Shown here piece by piece: positions 11,295-21,936 of a stretch of DNA of 64,000 nt; the stretch's first letter is position 1, and each line of letters begins with the position of its first letter. This stretch comes from Closterium sp. NIES-65 (Eukaryota > Streptophyta > Zygnematophyceae > Desmidiales > Closteriaceae). Below the pieces are notes generated by a model. That model ran no database searches. It was not told the DNA's origin and saw nothing but the letters and a program-made list of their open reading frames with translations. The stretch covers positions 1,487,001 through 1,551,000 of the forward strand of contig CANXME010002568.1 of the NCBI GenBank assembly GCA_948144175.1, in the 5' to 3' direction. Made by a program: the position numbers and the translations under genes.

Positions 11295-12032
11295 TCACTG
11301 CTGGCCCAGAAATTGGCAAGAAGGCCAGGCAGGGGCAGGAGGGTGCCACTGCTGCTGTTCCAGCACTTGGGCGAGCTTGGGAGCAGCGTCCTTGCGCGCA
11401 CTGGCAGGAAGCTGTAGGATGGACACCACACAAGATAAGAACAACGATGACAAGAACACACAGGAGAAAAGCATGAATCAGGCCATGGAAGGATTTGGAA
11501 GGCAAAGGAAAGGAAACATTCAATAGCTAGAAAGGCATGCAAAGAAATAGAATAAGAAATAGAAATAGGAAGGAAACAGAAACCTCGCAAGCCAGCCAGC
11601 CAGCAAGCAACGACGTAGCGCCTGCAGCACGCTGGCAACAGCCTGTGCCAGCCCGTCCACAATGCTCCCAGCGTCCCTCTCCCTCGTCAGCACCGCCGCC
11701 AGCCTCCCCCCCCTCAGACTCATCACCCTCCTCCTGAACCCCTCTGCATTCCTCCTCGTGCCCTGCACCCATGCCATGAACTGCTTATCATCCACCCACT
11801 CATCCCCATCTATCGCCACACTCGTCCGCAGCGCCTCACTCTCCCCCCGCTTCACCCGTTGCTCGTCCAAATACCACCACTTCACCTCTGAAATCAAATC
11901 AATCTTCCCCAGCCCGTCCACCTGCAGCATGAACTGCCTCGCAAGCCCGTCCTCCGCGACCTTCCGACACAACCTCGAGTAGAAATACGCCCTCGAGCTC
12001 TCCCAAGTGAAAATATCCCAGATCGCGCCCTT
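11295..12032 (-). pseudogene. duplicated 3' end of the acetyl-CoA carboxylase gene
   Basis: 11619-12032 is a close copy of the last 420 nt or so of the large carboxyltransferase exon of ACC1 (23371-25587), with a few amino-acid changes ([23 protein letters not shown] and others are kept). About 11412 and below copies the terminal exon (LPASARKDAAPKLAQVLEQQ). The donor between them is damaged: the true gene has GGCG|GTACGT, here GGCG|CTACGT. The terminal exon also has an insertion before its LGQQ-stop end. Nothing upstream of the copied segment encodes the rest of the enzyme. It is therefore a partial, non-functional duplicate lying about 11 kb beyond the true 3' end, on the far side of the Copia element. 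Confidence 0.85.
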
Positions 12033-12111
12033 AGTGTGTCCGGGTGTGTGAGACAAGGCTGGGTGTGTGAGACAAGGGCAAGACTACTTTGGCAAGCGAG
12101 AGAAACGACAC

Positions 12112-12403
12112 TGCTGTGGTTAGACTCGTAGTGGTCCTCATTGCTTGCCTGCTGTGGTTAGACTCGTAGAGGTGCTCATTGCTTTCCTGCTGTGGTTAGA
12201 CTCGTAGTGGTGCTCATTGCTTGCCTGCTGTGGTTAGACTTATAGAGGTGCCCATTGCTTGCCTGCTGTCGTTAGACTCATAGAGGTGCTCATTGCTTGC
12301 CTGCTGTGGTTAGACTCGTAGAGGTGCTCATTGCTTGCCTGCTGTGGTTAGACTCATAGAGGTGCTCATTGCTTGCTTGCTGTCGTTAGACTCACATAGA
12401 GGT
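12112..12403. repeat. 38-bp tandem repeat, about 7-8 copies
   Basis: The unit TGCTGTGGTTAGACTCGTAG plus AGGTGCTCATTGCTTGCC recurs at 38-bp steps (12112, 12150, 12188 and on) with a few substitutions. Confidence 0.9.
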
Positions 12404-12521
12404 GAGGTGATGGTAGGGGAGAAGGAAGGGAGGGGAGGTAGCATGTGTCAGTGTGTGTTCGAAAGCTTGATACTTCAGCAAAGGGTAGATGGCATGAGCA
12501 GAGAGACGAAAATGTCACCTG

Positions 12522-12594
12522 GAAGAAGTGGGGTATGGATCCCCATACCTCTCGCATGCTAAGCGAGAGCTCTACCATCTGAGCTACATCCCCA
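12522..12594 (-). tRNA. trnA-AGC: tRNA-Ala (anticodon AGC)
   Basis: The minus strand folds as a 73-nt cloverleaf: acceptor GGGGATG, D arm GCTC-AGATGGTA-GAGC, anticodon arm CTCGC-TTAGCAT-GCGAG with AGC at 34-36 (12561-12559), T arm TGGGG-ATCCATA-CCCCA, and acceptor 3' strand CTTCTTC. The G3:U70 pair that marks alanine tRNAs is present. Departures from normal are a U-U mismatch at 6:67, an extra G-U at 2:71, C instead of G at position 57 in the T loop (inside the B box), and C as discriminator. The gene may be slightly decayed. No T-run terminator stands out immediately downstream. Confidence 0.7.
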
Positions 12595-12918
12595 CGGTGG
12601 ACATGGCCATCTGTCACAAACTGTCATTGTCTATGTGGGGGAGAAACGGGAGGTGTGGAGGAAAAGGTTGCTTGCGCCAGCAATCCCTCAGCAGACCCTC
12701 TCTGTGTCGTTGACACTCTTCTCCTTGCACTTATCTCCCTCATTACACTACATCCTCTCACCCCACAATTTCCCTCCCTCTTTTTTCCACCCATCAGTGC
12801 CGAGCCGAGCGGCTACGTGCGCCGCCAGCATACCCTCTCGGTGCCGTTAGGACTCAGCTCCTGGCTGCCTCCCTCGTCGCCCTCTTCTCCCTTCCCTCCT
12901 CTCGTCTTGCCCCATCAG
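12595..12918. other. pyrimidine-rich intron-like stretch with an exon echo
   Basis: Long C/T tracts are present. At about 12797-12845 a sequence preceded by CATCAG repeats, with changes, the start of the putative exon at 12919 (GGCTACGTGCGCC...CAG...ACCCTCTC). Confidence 0.4.
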
Positions 12919-13299
12919 AGCCGAGTGGCGTTGTTCGAGGGCTACGTGCGCCAGCAGACCCTCTCAGCGCCGCCGCTAGTGAAAGCCTTTATCCCGCAAT
13001 GGGTGTGTCGGAGAATGTGAGTTGCATTTGGTCCTGAATTCAGTGGGTGCACAGGAGAGGGTGAGTAGACGGATGTAACCGTTTTGGAGGGTGGAAGTTG
13101 ATGAATGTAACCAATCCGGAGAGAGATGAATGTCACCGTTCTCCACCCTTCTCCACCCCTTTCCACCACTCCCCACCCCTCCCCATCCCTCTCCACCGCT
13201 CTCCGCCCATGCCTCTGCAGCTGGGTGGCAGTGCTTCTAGGGCCCACCATGAGTGACGGGCGCCAGAAATTCCGCCTCGTGCTCTACCCATCCATGGCT
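12919..13299 (+). CDS. two exons of an unrecognised gene
   Basis: Exon A is 12919-13016 (acceptor CATCAG, donor GTGAGT). Exon B is 13221-13299 (acceptor CTGCAG, donor GTGAGT). Exon A ends with two bases of a codon and exon B opens with the third, so the frame joins cleanly: SRVALFEGYVRQQTLS...QWVCRRI, then WVAVLLGPTMSDGRQKFR...YPSMA. I do not recognise the family. No start, stop or further exons could be assigned; a sequence near 13548 again resembles the end of exon B. It may be a remnant rather than a live gene. Confidence 0.35.
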
Positions 13300-13515
13300 G
13301 TGAGTGCATGCATGGCTGTGAGTGCATGCATGGCTGTGAGTGCATGCATGGCTGTGAGTGCATGCATGGCTGAGTGCATGCATGGCTGTGAGTGCAAGCA
13401 CGGCTGTGAGTGCATGCATGGCTGAGTGCATGCATGGCTGTGAGTGCATGCATGGCTGAGTGCATGCATGGCTGTGAGTGCAAGCACGGCTGTGAGTGCA
13501 TGCATAGCTGAGTGC
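13287..13515 (+). repeat. 18/16-bp tandem repeat carrying a donor splice motif in most units
   Basis: The unit ATGGCTGTGAGTGCATGC (18 bp) and the shorter ATGGCTGAGTGCATGC (16 bp) repeat about 12 times. The first unit spans the predicted exon B/intron boundary (ATGGCT|GTGAGT), so the array is a tandem copy of that junction. Confidence 0.85.
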
Positions 13516-13560
13516 ACTATTTATTCATCTTAAAAGTTGTCAGACATTCCGCCTTGCTCT

Positions 13561-13971
13561 CTACCCGTGGTACCGGCAGTTGCAGTGCCTAGGCACCGGG
13601 AGGGGGAGGCCTAGGCGGAAGGCGGCTGCAGTAGAGAGTTGCGAGGGGCCCATCCGGAGCGAGGGGATGAGGGGGATCGCCAGCAGCCAGTCCCCTGCTC
13701 CCGGGCCCAGCACTGATTGCATCCGCTGCGCGTGGCCAGAGAGGGGATTGGGGCGCATCCGCCTCGCCTCGTTCATCACCCGCAGGAAGCGGCGGGTGTG
13801 AACCGCCAGCGCCAGGGACTGCTGCAGCTTCAGGCCCTTTGGCTCCACTCTCCCTGCCTGGAGGGCCCCGAGTGCCTCGGGGGGGAGGGCCGCTTCAGCA
13901 GCTGCGAGGCGTGCTGGCAGGGCGTGGGTGGAGCCGTGGGCAGAGTCCAGGAGGGGTAGGAGCTCGGCCAC
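13561..13971 (-). pseudogene. LINE-like reverse-transcriptase-associated fragment
   Basis: A 136-aa frame contains HAQRMQSVLGPGAGDWLLAIP, then AFRLGLPLPVPRHCNCR. The order 'GxGAxxWLxAIP ... FRxxLRLGLPLPxPxxCxC' is a pattern I associate with the region after the reverse transcriptase in LINE-type elements of algae and protists. The frame breaks just after the C-x-C, where a Cys/His module would follow. No reverse transcriptase core is present nearby. The family call rests on pattern memory and needs a profile search. Confidence 0.45.
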
Positions 13972-14019
13972 CGCTGGGTGCAGCGAAATGAGTCAGGGAG
14001 TTCAGGTGGTGGGCCGTGC

Positions 14020-14126
<107 letters not shown>

Positions 14127-14454
14127 GCAGTTCTGTATTGATATGGCTCAAAGGTACAGGCATGGCATGTAGTGGCTAATAGGCTGTCTAAGCATGTAAG
14201 CAATGATGTAGCTAAACTAGCAATGCAAGCAATGCAAGCAACCAAACAACCAAACAACCCAGGAAGCAAGCAGGGCAAGGCTAGTGGAGCAAAAGCCACA
14301 AGACTCAGCCACCCACAACCGCCGCTGCCGAGACCACCTTTGCCTCTGAAAATCCCACAGTCCTCCTGTCCCGGTCCTACCCCTGAGACCCTTGTCTTCC
14401 ACCCTGCAACTCCCTACCCGCTTCCCAGCACACTTCTCCTCACCCCCGGCCCCT

Positions 14455-14721
14455 CTAGGCTGCCCTTGCTGGGGCGTGCCGCTCTTCGTACTCGTCTTCT
14501 AACGTCTGCCAGAGATCACCGAGCCGAGGTACCCATGGGTCTGTGGAGGCCTGTGGGAATGCCGCTTCTGCTGCCCAGTTTGACTTTGAGAGGAGAGAAA
14601 TAGCCTGGCTGCGTTGGAGCGTCACGGACCACCTCTGCCTGTAGTGAGCGTTGAGACGGGCTGCGGTGGTTGTGAGACGCCCCTGCCTGTATTTAGTTTT
14701 GGCGGCATAGTTGGCCAGCAT
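14455..14721 (-). CDS. unrecognised ORF, 88 aa
   Basis: The frame has protein-like composition (Arg/Ala/Trp-containing helix-like segments; DPWVPRLGDLWQTLEDEYEE near the end) and ends four bases short of the LTR start at 14725. It may be a remnant of a mobile-element ORF cut by the LTR insertion. No family was recognised. Apart from this ORF, 13972-14724 holds only the (TC)n run and unremarkable DNA. Confidence 0.2.
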   Translation of the reverse strand: MLANYAAKTKYRQGRLTTTAARLNAHYRQRWSVTLQRSQAISLLSKSNWAAEAAFPQASTDPWVPRLGDLWQTLEDEYEERHAPARAA

Positions 14722-14724
14722 GCG

Positions 14725-15058
14725 TGTTAGAGGGGTGTTTACTGTTCCCTTTGAACATTACTCCCAACCCCATCCTTATCCTTATCTTTTCAGATTTCCT
14801 AGTGCCACGTGGCACTCTACTTTTCTTACTTCTACTTTCTAGTCCCACGAATTACTTTCCATCATTCGATCTTGCATGCTATATCAACCTTGCTTGTATT
14901 CCCTCATATCAACCAATCGTCATTCAACTCTTTAATTACTCAGTTACTTCTTCGCCTATTTCGCCAACACTCTCTTTCGCCAAAGTCTTCCGTCGCGTTT
15001 ATCCTCGACTTAGTCGATCCCGCTAATCCTTAGCGGATTTAGGCCAGCAGGCCTAACA
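14725..15058 (+). mobile_element. truncated Copia-type element: 5' LTR (334 bp)
   Basis: The segment starts TGTTAG and ends CTAACA, a perfect 6-bp terminal inverted repeat of the kind that bounds LTRs. It is followed at once by a tRNA-iMet primer-binding site. No partner LTR or pol was found downstream, so the element is a 5' end only. Confidence 0.75.
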
Positions 15059-15060
15059 CT

Positions 15061-15072
15061 TGGTATCAGAGC
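15061..15072 (+). other. primer-binding site of the truncated LTR element
   Basis: TGGTATCAGAGC is complementary to the 3' end of initiator Met tRNA, the usual primer of plant Copia elements. It sits two bases after the LTR end. Confidence 0.85.
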
Positions 15073-15542
15073 CTTCGCGGGGAGCGACTTCCAACAAGCG
15101 ACCGTCAACGACAAGACTACGACGTCATCGTCCTACGATGCCGACTTGCAGACTTGGAGTCGTCGAGCCGACATGGATGAAACCATGAACGCTGTCCCCC
15201 GAGCCATGGCCCCATATGTTTCCACCGCCAAACCGAAGAAGTCGGCGTAGCTCGGGCGACCCTCATAAAGCCCGTGTTTCCCCTCCGATGCTTCCTCCCC
15301 TGCCCACCCCGGCGGTTTTCTAGCCCGCTCTCTCTCTCTGCCTTGTTTGAGCGGGGTGTTGGAATTCTGTACACCTCCTTCTAGTCCTACTACCAGTATA
15401 CTGGTATTGCACTCTACTCCACAAACAGTTATACGCAGTGGTACAATGTAGGATCTGCCAAAGGGGTCATGTTCAAGAGCACCCTTTATTAAATAGTGTA
15501 CTGACTAATATAAGGTGCCATACAACCAATCTATACCAATTA
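15073..15542. other. leader remnant of the truncated LTR element and flank
   Basis: An ATG frame starting near 15172 ends after about 25 codons, so any gag is lost. The rest is AT-rich sequence up to the target site of the Copia element. Confidence 0.4.
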
Positions 15543-15547
15543 TACGT

Positions 15548-15985
15548 TGTTGCGATCAGAAGTAGATCGTAACCAGGATCACCTCAGGAAGGTTCGCACA
15601 CTTCTAGTCTAGTGGTGGTGGGCCCTTGACCTCTATAGCAGAGTGAATGTAAAATGCTTGAGATAATAAAAACATGCATATACAACGATATAAATAAGAG
15701 TACAGGGGAATACGAATCGACCTAGCTAGCCATGTGCTCTAAGGGGTACATTCCCTTACTCAAATTCATTCCCAACCGTGCGGCGCGTACAGTTACGAAA
15801 CTGTTCCCGCCAGAATCCTTCTGCCTGCAGCTGCCCGATGCCATCTGCTTAGACGGTCCAGATGCATCTCAACCGTCTGACGTTTCAAGTCAATTCTGAC
15901 TCTTCACATTCGTTCTCGATACTGCATGCACCTTTAGCTGCGGTCGGGAGTGCACTGTAATCTTCATTCATTGCTATTCGTAACA
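15548..15985 (-). repeat. Copia 3' LTR
   Basis: A 438-bp LTR ending next to the polypurine tract (about 15986-15998 on the + strand as CCCCC CTTCACTC). Confidence 0.93.
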
Positions 15986-15992
15986 CCCCCCT

Positions 15993-17618
15993 TCACTCCT
16001 GGCCGCAGCTCGACTTGACCTGCTTGACCACTCCGCTGAGTTCGGAGCAATGCTGATACTGCTGGCGTGGCAGTCGCTTCGTGAGAAATTCTGCTGCCAT
16101 GTCACCAGTCGGGCAGTAGGTCAAGTTAACCTTGCCTTTGTCCACTTTGTCCTTCACGAAGAAATACCACAGCGCAATGTGCTTGGTGCGGTTGACGAAA
16201 CCAGGTTTGTTCGCGATGCGAATCGCGCTCTGGTTGTCGCAGTGGAGACGAAAGGTGGATGAAGCTGGAATTTTTGCCCCCTGCAGGAGTTCCTGCAAGT
16301 AGAGGCCTTCGCGAACTGCTGCGGTTGCTACGATGAATTCCGCTTCGGCTGACGACAGGGCAACCAGCTCCTGCTTCTGTGAATTCCTGGAGATTGGTCC
16401 CGTTGGCTCGAGTCGGAACAGGAAGCCAGTCCTCGACCGTCGATTGTCGGGATCTGCTGCGTGATCGGCGTCCACGTAGCTGATGAGATTGAAGGATGGG
16501 GTTAGTGCAGTTGAGTAGCACAACCCAATCTTGGGCGTTGAAACGAAGAACTGTAGGGCGCGCTGCAGGTCTAGAAGATTCTCAGCCGTTGGTTTGCGTG
16601 AGTACTGGGCCAGCTGACTTGCGATGTAGGAAAGGTCAGGCCTGCATGTGACAGAGGCAAAGAGCAGGCATCCCAGTTGTTGCTGGTAAGTCTGAACTCC
16701 GGCAGGGGATAGGGCTTTGTTGTCAGGTTTGTGGTTCGGTCCCGGAGTTCGGTAGGGAGTGGAGAGCGGTGCAGGTGAAATGTTGAACCGCTTCCCTAAC
16801 TCCTCTACGTACTTAGCCACTGAGAGGTGAATGGCCTCAGGTGCGTAGGAGACGTTGAGGCCTAAGAACTGCTTCACCTCTTAGTTGCACGTGATGTCGA
16901 CGCGCCCTGCCAGGCTTTTCTCGAACTGCTCGAGTAACTCGTTGCTTGATCCCGTGTAAAGCAGGTCGTCGACGTAGACTGTGAGGAGAATGTATTCGCC
17001 GCGGAAGTTGCGGCGGTACATTCCTGGGTCGTGCGGCATCTGCTTGAACCCGATTTCAAGCAAGATGTTGTGCAGATACTGCTGCCAAAGCCTTGGTGCC
17101 TGTTTTATCCCGTACAGAGATTTGCGCAGCTGGTACACGCGCGAATCTCCTTCGCCGTATGTGTGCGGCTGCTCCACGTAAATCACGGCGTCTACTAACG
17201 CGTACAGGAATGCGTTCTTCACGTCGATCTGGCGGAGAGGCAGATGCCTTGCTGCTGCGATGGCGAGCAGGATTCGGACGGAGGTGTGGCGGCTGACTGG
17301 GGCGAACGTCTGGTCGAAGTCGATGCCGTGCCTCTGGTCGTATCCTCGTACCACCCAATGCGCCTTGAAGTGCTCGATTGTTCCATCCGCTGCGGTCTTC
17401 ACGCGGAAGACCCATTTCCCCGAAAGAACTCTTGCTTCTTTGATTGCCGCACGGTCGACTAGCACCCAGGTGTCCCGGGATTCGAGCGCCTTGATTTCCG
17501 CGTCCATCGCGTCACGCCATTCTTTGCTATGTGGTCCAGTGAGAGCTTGGCACGAGTTTCGCGGCTCGATGACACGTGGCGCCTTCGAGGTTGCGGTGTG
17601 AAGCCCGAGCAGCTGCAA
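15993..17618 (-). pseudogene. Copia reverse transcriptase and RNase H
   Basis: The RT part (16881-17618) has the conserved opening (KEWRDAMDAEIKAL), VSRHTSVRILLAIAA, QIDVKNAFL and the catalytic YVDD block. A TAA at 16881-16883 then interrupts the frame (VDITCN-stop-EVKQFLGL). RNase H follows in the same frame with YVDADHAAD, LSSAEAEF and CDNQSAI, ending with the usual KRLPRQQYQH tail next to the 3' LTR. The linker to integrase (about 17.6-17.7 kb) changes frame. Confidence 0.9.
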
Positions 17619-17660
17619 TCTTGAGACGGTGCTGTCATGGCGACGTTGCGGGATGACTTC

Positions 17661-20600
17661 CTACACATCGTCGTCATCGCTCTCTGGTTCAGGTGGTGCA
17701 GGTGGTGCTGCACCACTGCCGCTTCCGCCTGCTCCGCCCATTCCTCCTCCGGAGGAGTCGTCGTCATTATTGTCGCTGCTGCGATCTCCCCGTGTGAACT
17801 CGCCCCTGGTGTCCTGCTCCAGGATTGCTGCCGCAGCTTCGTCCTCGGGCGTTGCGTAGCTGTGCCAATCATTTGCATAAACACGTTTTGCATTCGTCTG
17901 CACGTCGTGGCGGAACTGGTCGAGGAAGAGGCGTTCGTAGAAAATTACGTCGCGAGCGTGGGTGGTCTTCTGACTAAACAGGTCCAGCACGATCCACGCC
18001 TTGTGCTCGTGGCTGATGCCGAGGTGAATGCCCCAACGTGCGCGGCTGGCGAATTTGCCGATGGTTGACGTTGGCGGGCGGTATTGGACCATGCACCCCC
18101 ACACGCGGAGCATGGACGTGTCCCCCTTGGTCTCGGTCCACTTCACATGCGGGGACAGGTTGCCGGTGATGGCGGTAGTTGACAGTAAGTTGTGCACCCG
18201 CACGGCGTGGTGCATCGCGTAAGTCCAGTAAATCGGCAGCAGTTTTGACTTCTTCATCAATGCTCGCACTTTCGTCATCAGCGTGCGGTTCGTCCGCTCA
18301 GCTACGCCCTGCTGCTGGTGTGCGTAGGGGAGAGAAATATGGTGCTCGATCCCCTTTTGCGCAAGGTAACTCTGCATCTGGTTGCTCCTGAACTCCTTTG
18401 CGCCGTCAGATTGCCAGATTTTCAGCTTCTCCCCGGATTGCCGCTGCGCGTGCGCAAGCCAGAGGCGAAACACCTCATAGGCTCTGTCGCGTGTTTCAAC
18501 GTTCACGATCCACACATAGCGCGTTCCGGCGTCGATGAAGGTAAGCGTGTACATTTCGTCGTCGACTCCGCAGTGCCCCACGTTCAGGAAATCGTTGTAC
18601 ACCTTGTATAGCTTGGGGTAGCGGTTCATCCCTGGCTCGAGCAGCGGGAACGGCTGGTGGCTTAGCGCAGCTTCGGGGCACATGGTGCAGTTGCGCAGTT
18701 GTGTCGTACCTCTCACTTCGGTGCCGTCTGGGCGTAGCAGCGCCCCAAGAGCGAAGACTCCTGCGTCGATGTAGTTCTTCAGTGTCGCACGCGAAGGATG
18801 TCCGAGACGCTGATGCCAGAGCGCATCGTCAGCGCAAAAGCCGGAAGTGCGCATGTAGCGTGTGCGAGCTTCTTTGGGGTCCTCATCAGGTACAGGGGCA
18901 GGTGCTGCTGGTGCTTCTTCTGCTGCTTCATCTTCGTCGTTGGCGGTAGTCAGCATTAGCGCCAGAAACTCTCTGTCACGAATCTCAGAGAGAGGAATCT
19001 TAGTCCCAGGGATAGTTCCAAGGAAAAAGATCGGTTCGCGCGACTCGGGGGTAGACGGTGTGACGCGGGGTTGACGGTTCGTTGCCCCAGTCGATGGTGT
19101 CCCAGGGGTTGCGCTGCGGTGGGTTGTCAGGAGGAGGTAATGCGAGTGGAGTGCGGCGCGGATGACGACCAAGGGGAACAACTGCAGGTGTCGCCTCAAT
19201 TTCCTCTGCTTCATCCTCTCCCCCCTTTTGTTCTTTGCGGAAAGTCCCCCAGCCGCTGTTGTCGGCGCTAGATGCGGCGCCCCATCCTCCGCTTGCGTTG
19301 GCCCAGGTTCCGCCGCTGGCTTCCCATCTGCCGGTATCACTCGTTCCCCATCCACCAACGCTTCCCCACCCCCCTTCATTGGAGGCGCTTTCTTCCGCTT
19401 CGGCTCCCCATGCGCCGCAAGCGAATGTCCCGCGCGCTTCGGCAAGGATTTGTTGGCGGAGCTCCTCAGCTTCGCGCCGCGCCAGTTCTTCTTCTTGCTC
19501 CACGGTAAGTTTCTTCGACGGGTCGCGTTGATGAGGGTAAATTTCCAAAAACTTCTCGTGGGTGTAGGGTCGCGGCACCCCATGCGCATCAAAGGATCCG
19601 ACGCCAGTACCGCGCAGCATTCCTTGCAGGTGTTGGGAGGGGGGTCCGATGAGAGGGTGTTTTGGCGTGCCGAACACGCCCTGCGTGGTGACTTCAAGCT
19701 CTAGCTGTGACATTCCTTCCTCTGGCGGCGCATGCCGCTCGGCTTCGGCGATGACGGCAAGTTCGCGGCCGGCGAATGCGCTAGTCGACGCCGTCGGCGT
19801 GTGACAGTCCCTGCAGATGCCGTCTGGGTCAGGGTCATGCAGCGCTGTTTCGCATGGGTGAGGATGATGTGGTACCCACGGTCTGCCGTCAGGGTGCTTC
19901 CAATCCCTGCGGTGGATATGTTCGAAGCGCAGTGGCACGAGGTCGATTAACTTGTGCGAATCACCGCTGCAGTCGGGGATGTCAAAATCCAGGATGTACA
20001 CTCCGTTTTCGGAGTGTGCTCGTCCGATCTGCCTGTGGGGAAAAGTCTGTGATTCGTAGTGCAGCAGGATGTCGCGTGTTGTGCGGTTTGTGCTGAGATC
20101 AATGCCGCAGTCCATGAGCTGTGCGGCGGAAAGCAAGTTGAAGCGTAGGTTCTGGACGATCAGCACATCGTTGAGCATGATGTGCGTGCGGCTTCCCCGT
20201 GCCTTGAGCACGACAATACCTTGCGCGCTTGCGCGCAGGCGTATGTTGTTGGCCACGGTGACGTAGGTGACTGTGGGGGTGGCGACGACGTTGGATATGT
20301 AACGCTCGAAGCCCACCATATGCTGGCCGCAGCAGCTGTCCAGGTACCAGGTGTTGTAACGCTTGTTGTCGTCACGTGCGAGCAGCGCCAGTCGCGGCGT
20401 GACGATGTGCGGGTTGTCGAAATTCAGAAATTGCTCACGTGAGAGCCAGTCGAGTGGTGCCACCCGCATATCAAGTACGTGCGGGGGACTTTCAAGCAGT
20501 GGGACTGGAAGATTCCAGTCCTGGTCGTCGTCGTCGGTGAAGTCGCGGCGCGGACTGAACGGGTTGTTGTTGGAGAACGCGCCAATGGGGTGCGGTGCTG

Positions 20601-20884
20601 CCTCGGGTGAGGGTGAGCGCACGCGGCGACGACGCGACTCGCCTGTCATGGCCATGTTGCTCATGACGTTGCGTACTGGGGCAGTCGATGACGGCTGCTG
20701 CTGCTGATGCTGAGCCGCTGGGTTCAAGTTGCGCGCGGGTGGGGGTTGATACCCCTGGGCTGGACGCACGTCGCCTTGTGCGTCTTGTCGGGTGGACCAG
20801 TTACTCGGATTGGTCTCGCGAGGGCGAGATCGGGACTTGCATCGATCCGCCAAATGCCCGAAGTTTCTGCAGATTTTGCAGTAG
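17661..20884 (-). pseudogene. Copia zinc knuckle, protease and integrase
   Basis: The zinc knuckle CKICRNFGHLADRC lies at about 20838-20884. The protease follows: the catalytic site reads WYLDSCCGQHM where Copia enzymes have DSG or DTG, then LRFNLLSAAQL. After a long Gly/Trp/Glu-rich insert the frame shifts near 19.0 kb. Integrase follows with WHQRLGHPS and CTMC, then the D-D-E core residues in FIDAGTRY, WQSDGAKEF and QGVAERTNR. The Cys in place of Gly in the protease and the frame change both suggest loss of function. Confidence 0.88.
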
Positions 20885-21873
20885 AGGCGCCGCGGTCTTC
20901 GTTGTTGTCGCCGTAGAAGGCGAGCCGTTCACGTTCTTGTCGTGGCGCTGGTCGCTGCTGATCCATATCCCTTTGTTCGACGAGAAGGGCGGCGCAAAGG
21001 GCGGCCTCCGAGATGACCCCTTGCTGTCGGAGAAGCGCCTTGCAAGGCCGCCACTCTGGGCCGAGCCCTTGAAGCACAATATTAATGAAGATTTCTTCCG
21101 AGATCGAGCTTCCTAGCTTCGCGATTTGGTCGCGAAGGCTCCGACAGCGATTGATGTAGCTGTTGGCCTTCTCCCCTGGGACCATTTTGGTTTCCAGTAG
21201 CTGCTGGAGCAGCCGGCTTGAAGAGACTGAGTCTTTCGGCTGATACACGCCGTTGAGATGGCGCTAGGCGTTGAGGGCTGGAGCGGCCGATGTTTTGTAT
21301 GAGCGGATGCTCAATTGCTCCGCCGACGTCCGCAGAAGCACCCCGTACACCATCAGAGATTCGTTGTAATATCTAGCTTTGGCGTCGTCGGTGTCCTCAG
21401 CGGGCTCCGCGTAACTCCCGTCGAAATAGTGAAAAATCTGGGCGTTCTGCACCAAGAGCTCCAGCTCGAAGCTCCAGGTATAGAAGTCTCTGCCGTCAAA
21501 ACACACACTTGTCTTTTGTTTTTGATATGCTGAGAAACCTTGATTGAGCAAAGATAATTGCCTCTTCACTAGGACGGGGAGTCTTGGGGGTTGAACCATT
21601 TGTGTCGAGGGAGAATGTGTGCGGGGCGGCGTTCTGGCCAGTTGGGGCTGGTTGAGAAGGTTGCGAGGATGTTCCCGCGTCGCCGTTCCGCAATGTTTGG
21701 AGCCCTTGCTCCAAGCTGGTGAGTCGCTTAAGAAGTTGTGCGAGGACTTTGGTGCCGATCGTCGTCGTTCTCTCGCTTGTCGCAGCCGGGTTGGGTTGCG
21801 CTTCAGCCGTCAGATTGGTCTGACCACCAGATCCTCCGGCCATTCTTACACGCGAGCGTGTGCCGGACGCCAC
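20724..21873 (-). pseudogene. Copia gag
   Basis: Two overlapping frames cover the N-terminal leader (21496-21873) and the UBN2/retrotransposon gag domain (FDGRDFYTWSFELELLVQ, then PGEKANSYINRCRSLRDQI and LVEQRDMDQQ). A TAG at 21264-21266 falls in LNA-stop-RHLNGVY, where a Trp codon would be expected, so a TGG to TAG change is likely. A frame change near 20.9 kb precedes the zinc knuckle. Confidence 0.85.
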
Positions 21874-21924
21874 TTTCCGAATGTCGTAATTTTCGGGAGT
21901 GGCAGTGCGAAAGATTCCTGAGTC

Positions 21925-21936
21925 GCTCTCATACCA
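21925..21936 (-). other. Copia primer-binding site
   Basis: The minus strand reads TGGTATGAGAGC, one base different from the common iMet-complementary TGGTATCAGAGC, directly inside the 5' LTR. Confidence 0.9.

Noticed and set aside
16050..21921. Plus-strand frames inside the Copia element
   Set aside because: Antisense shadows of the pol domains.
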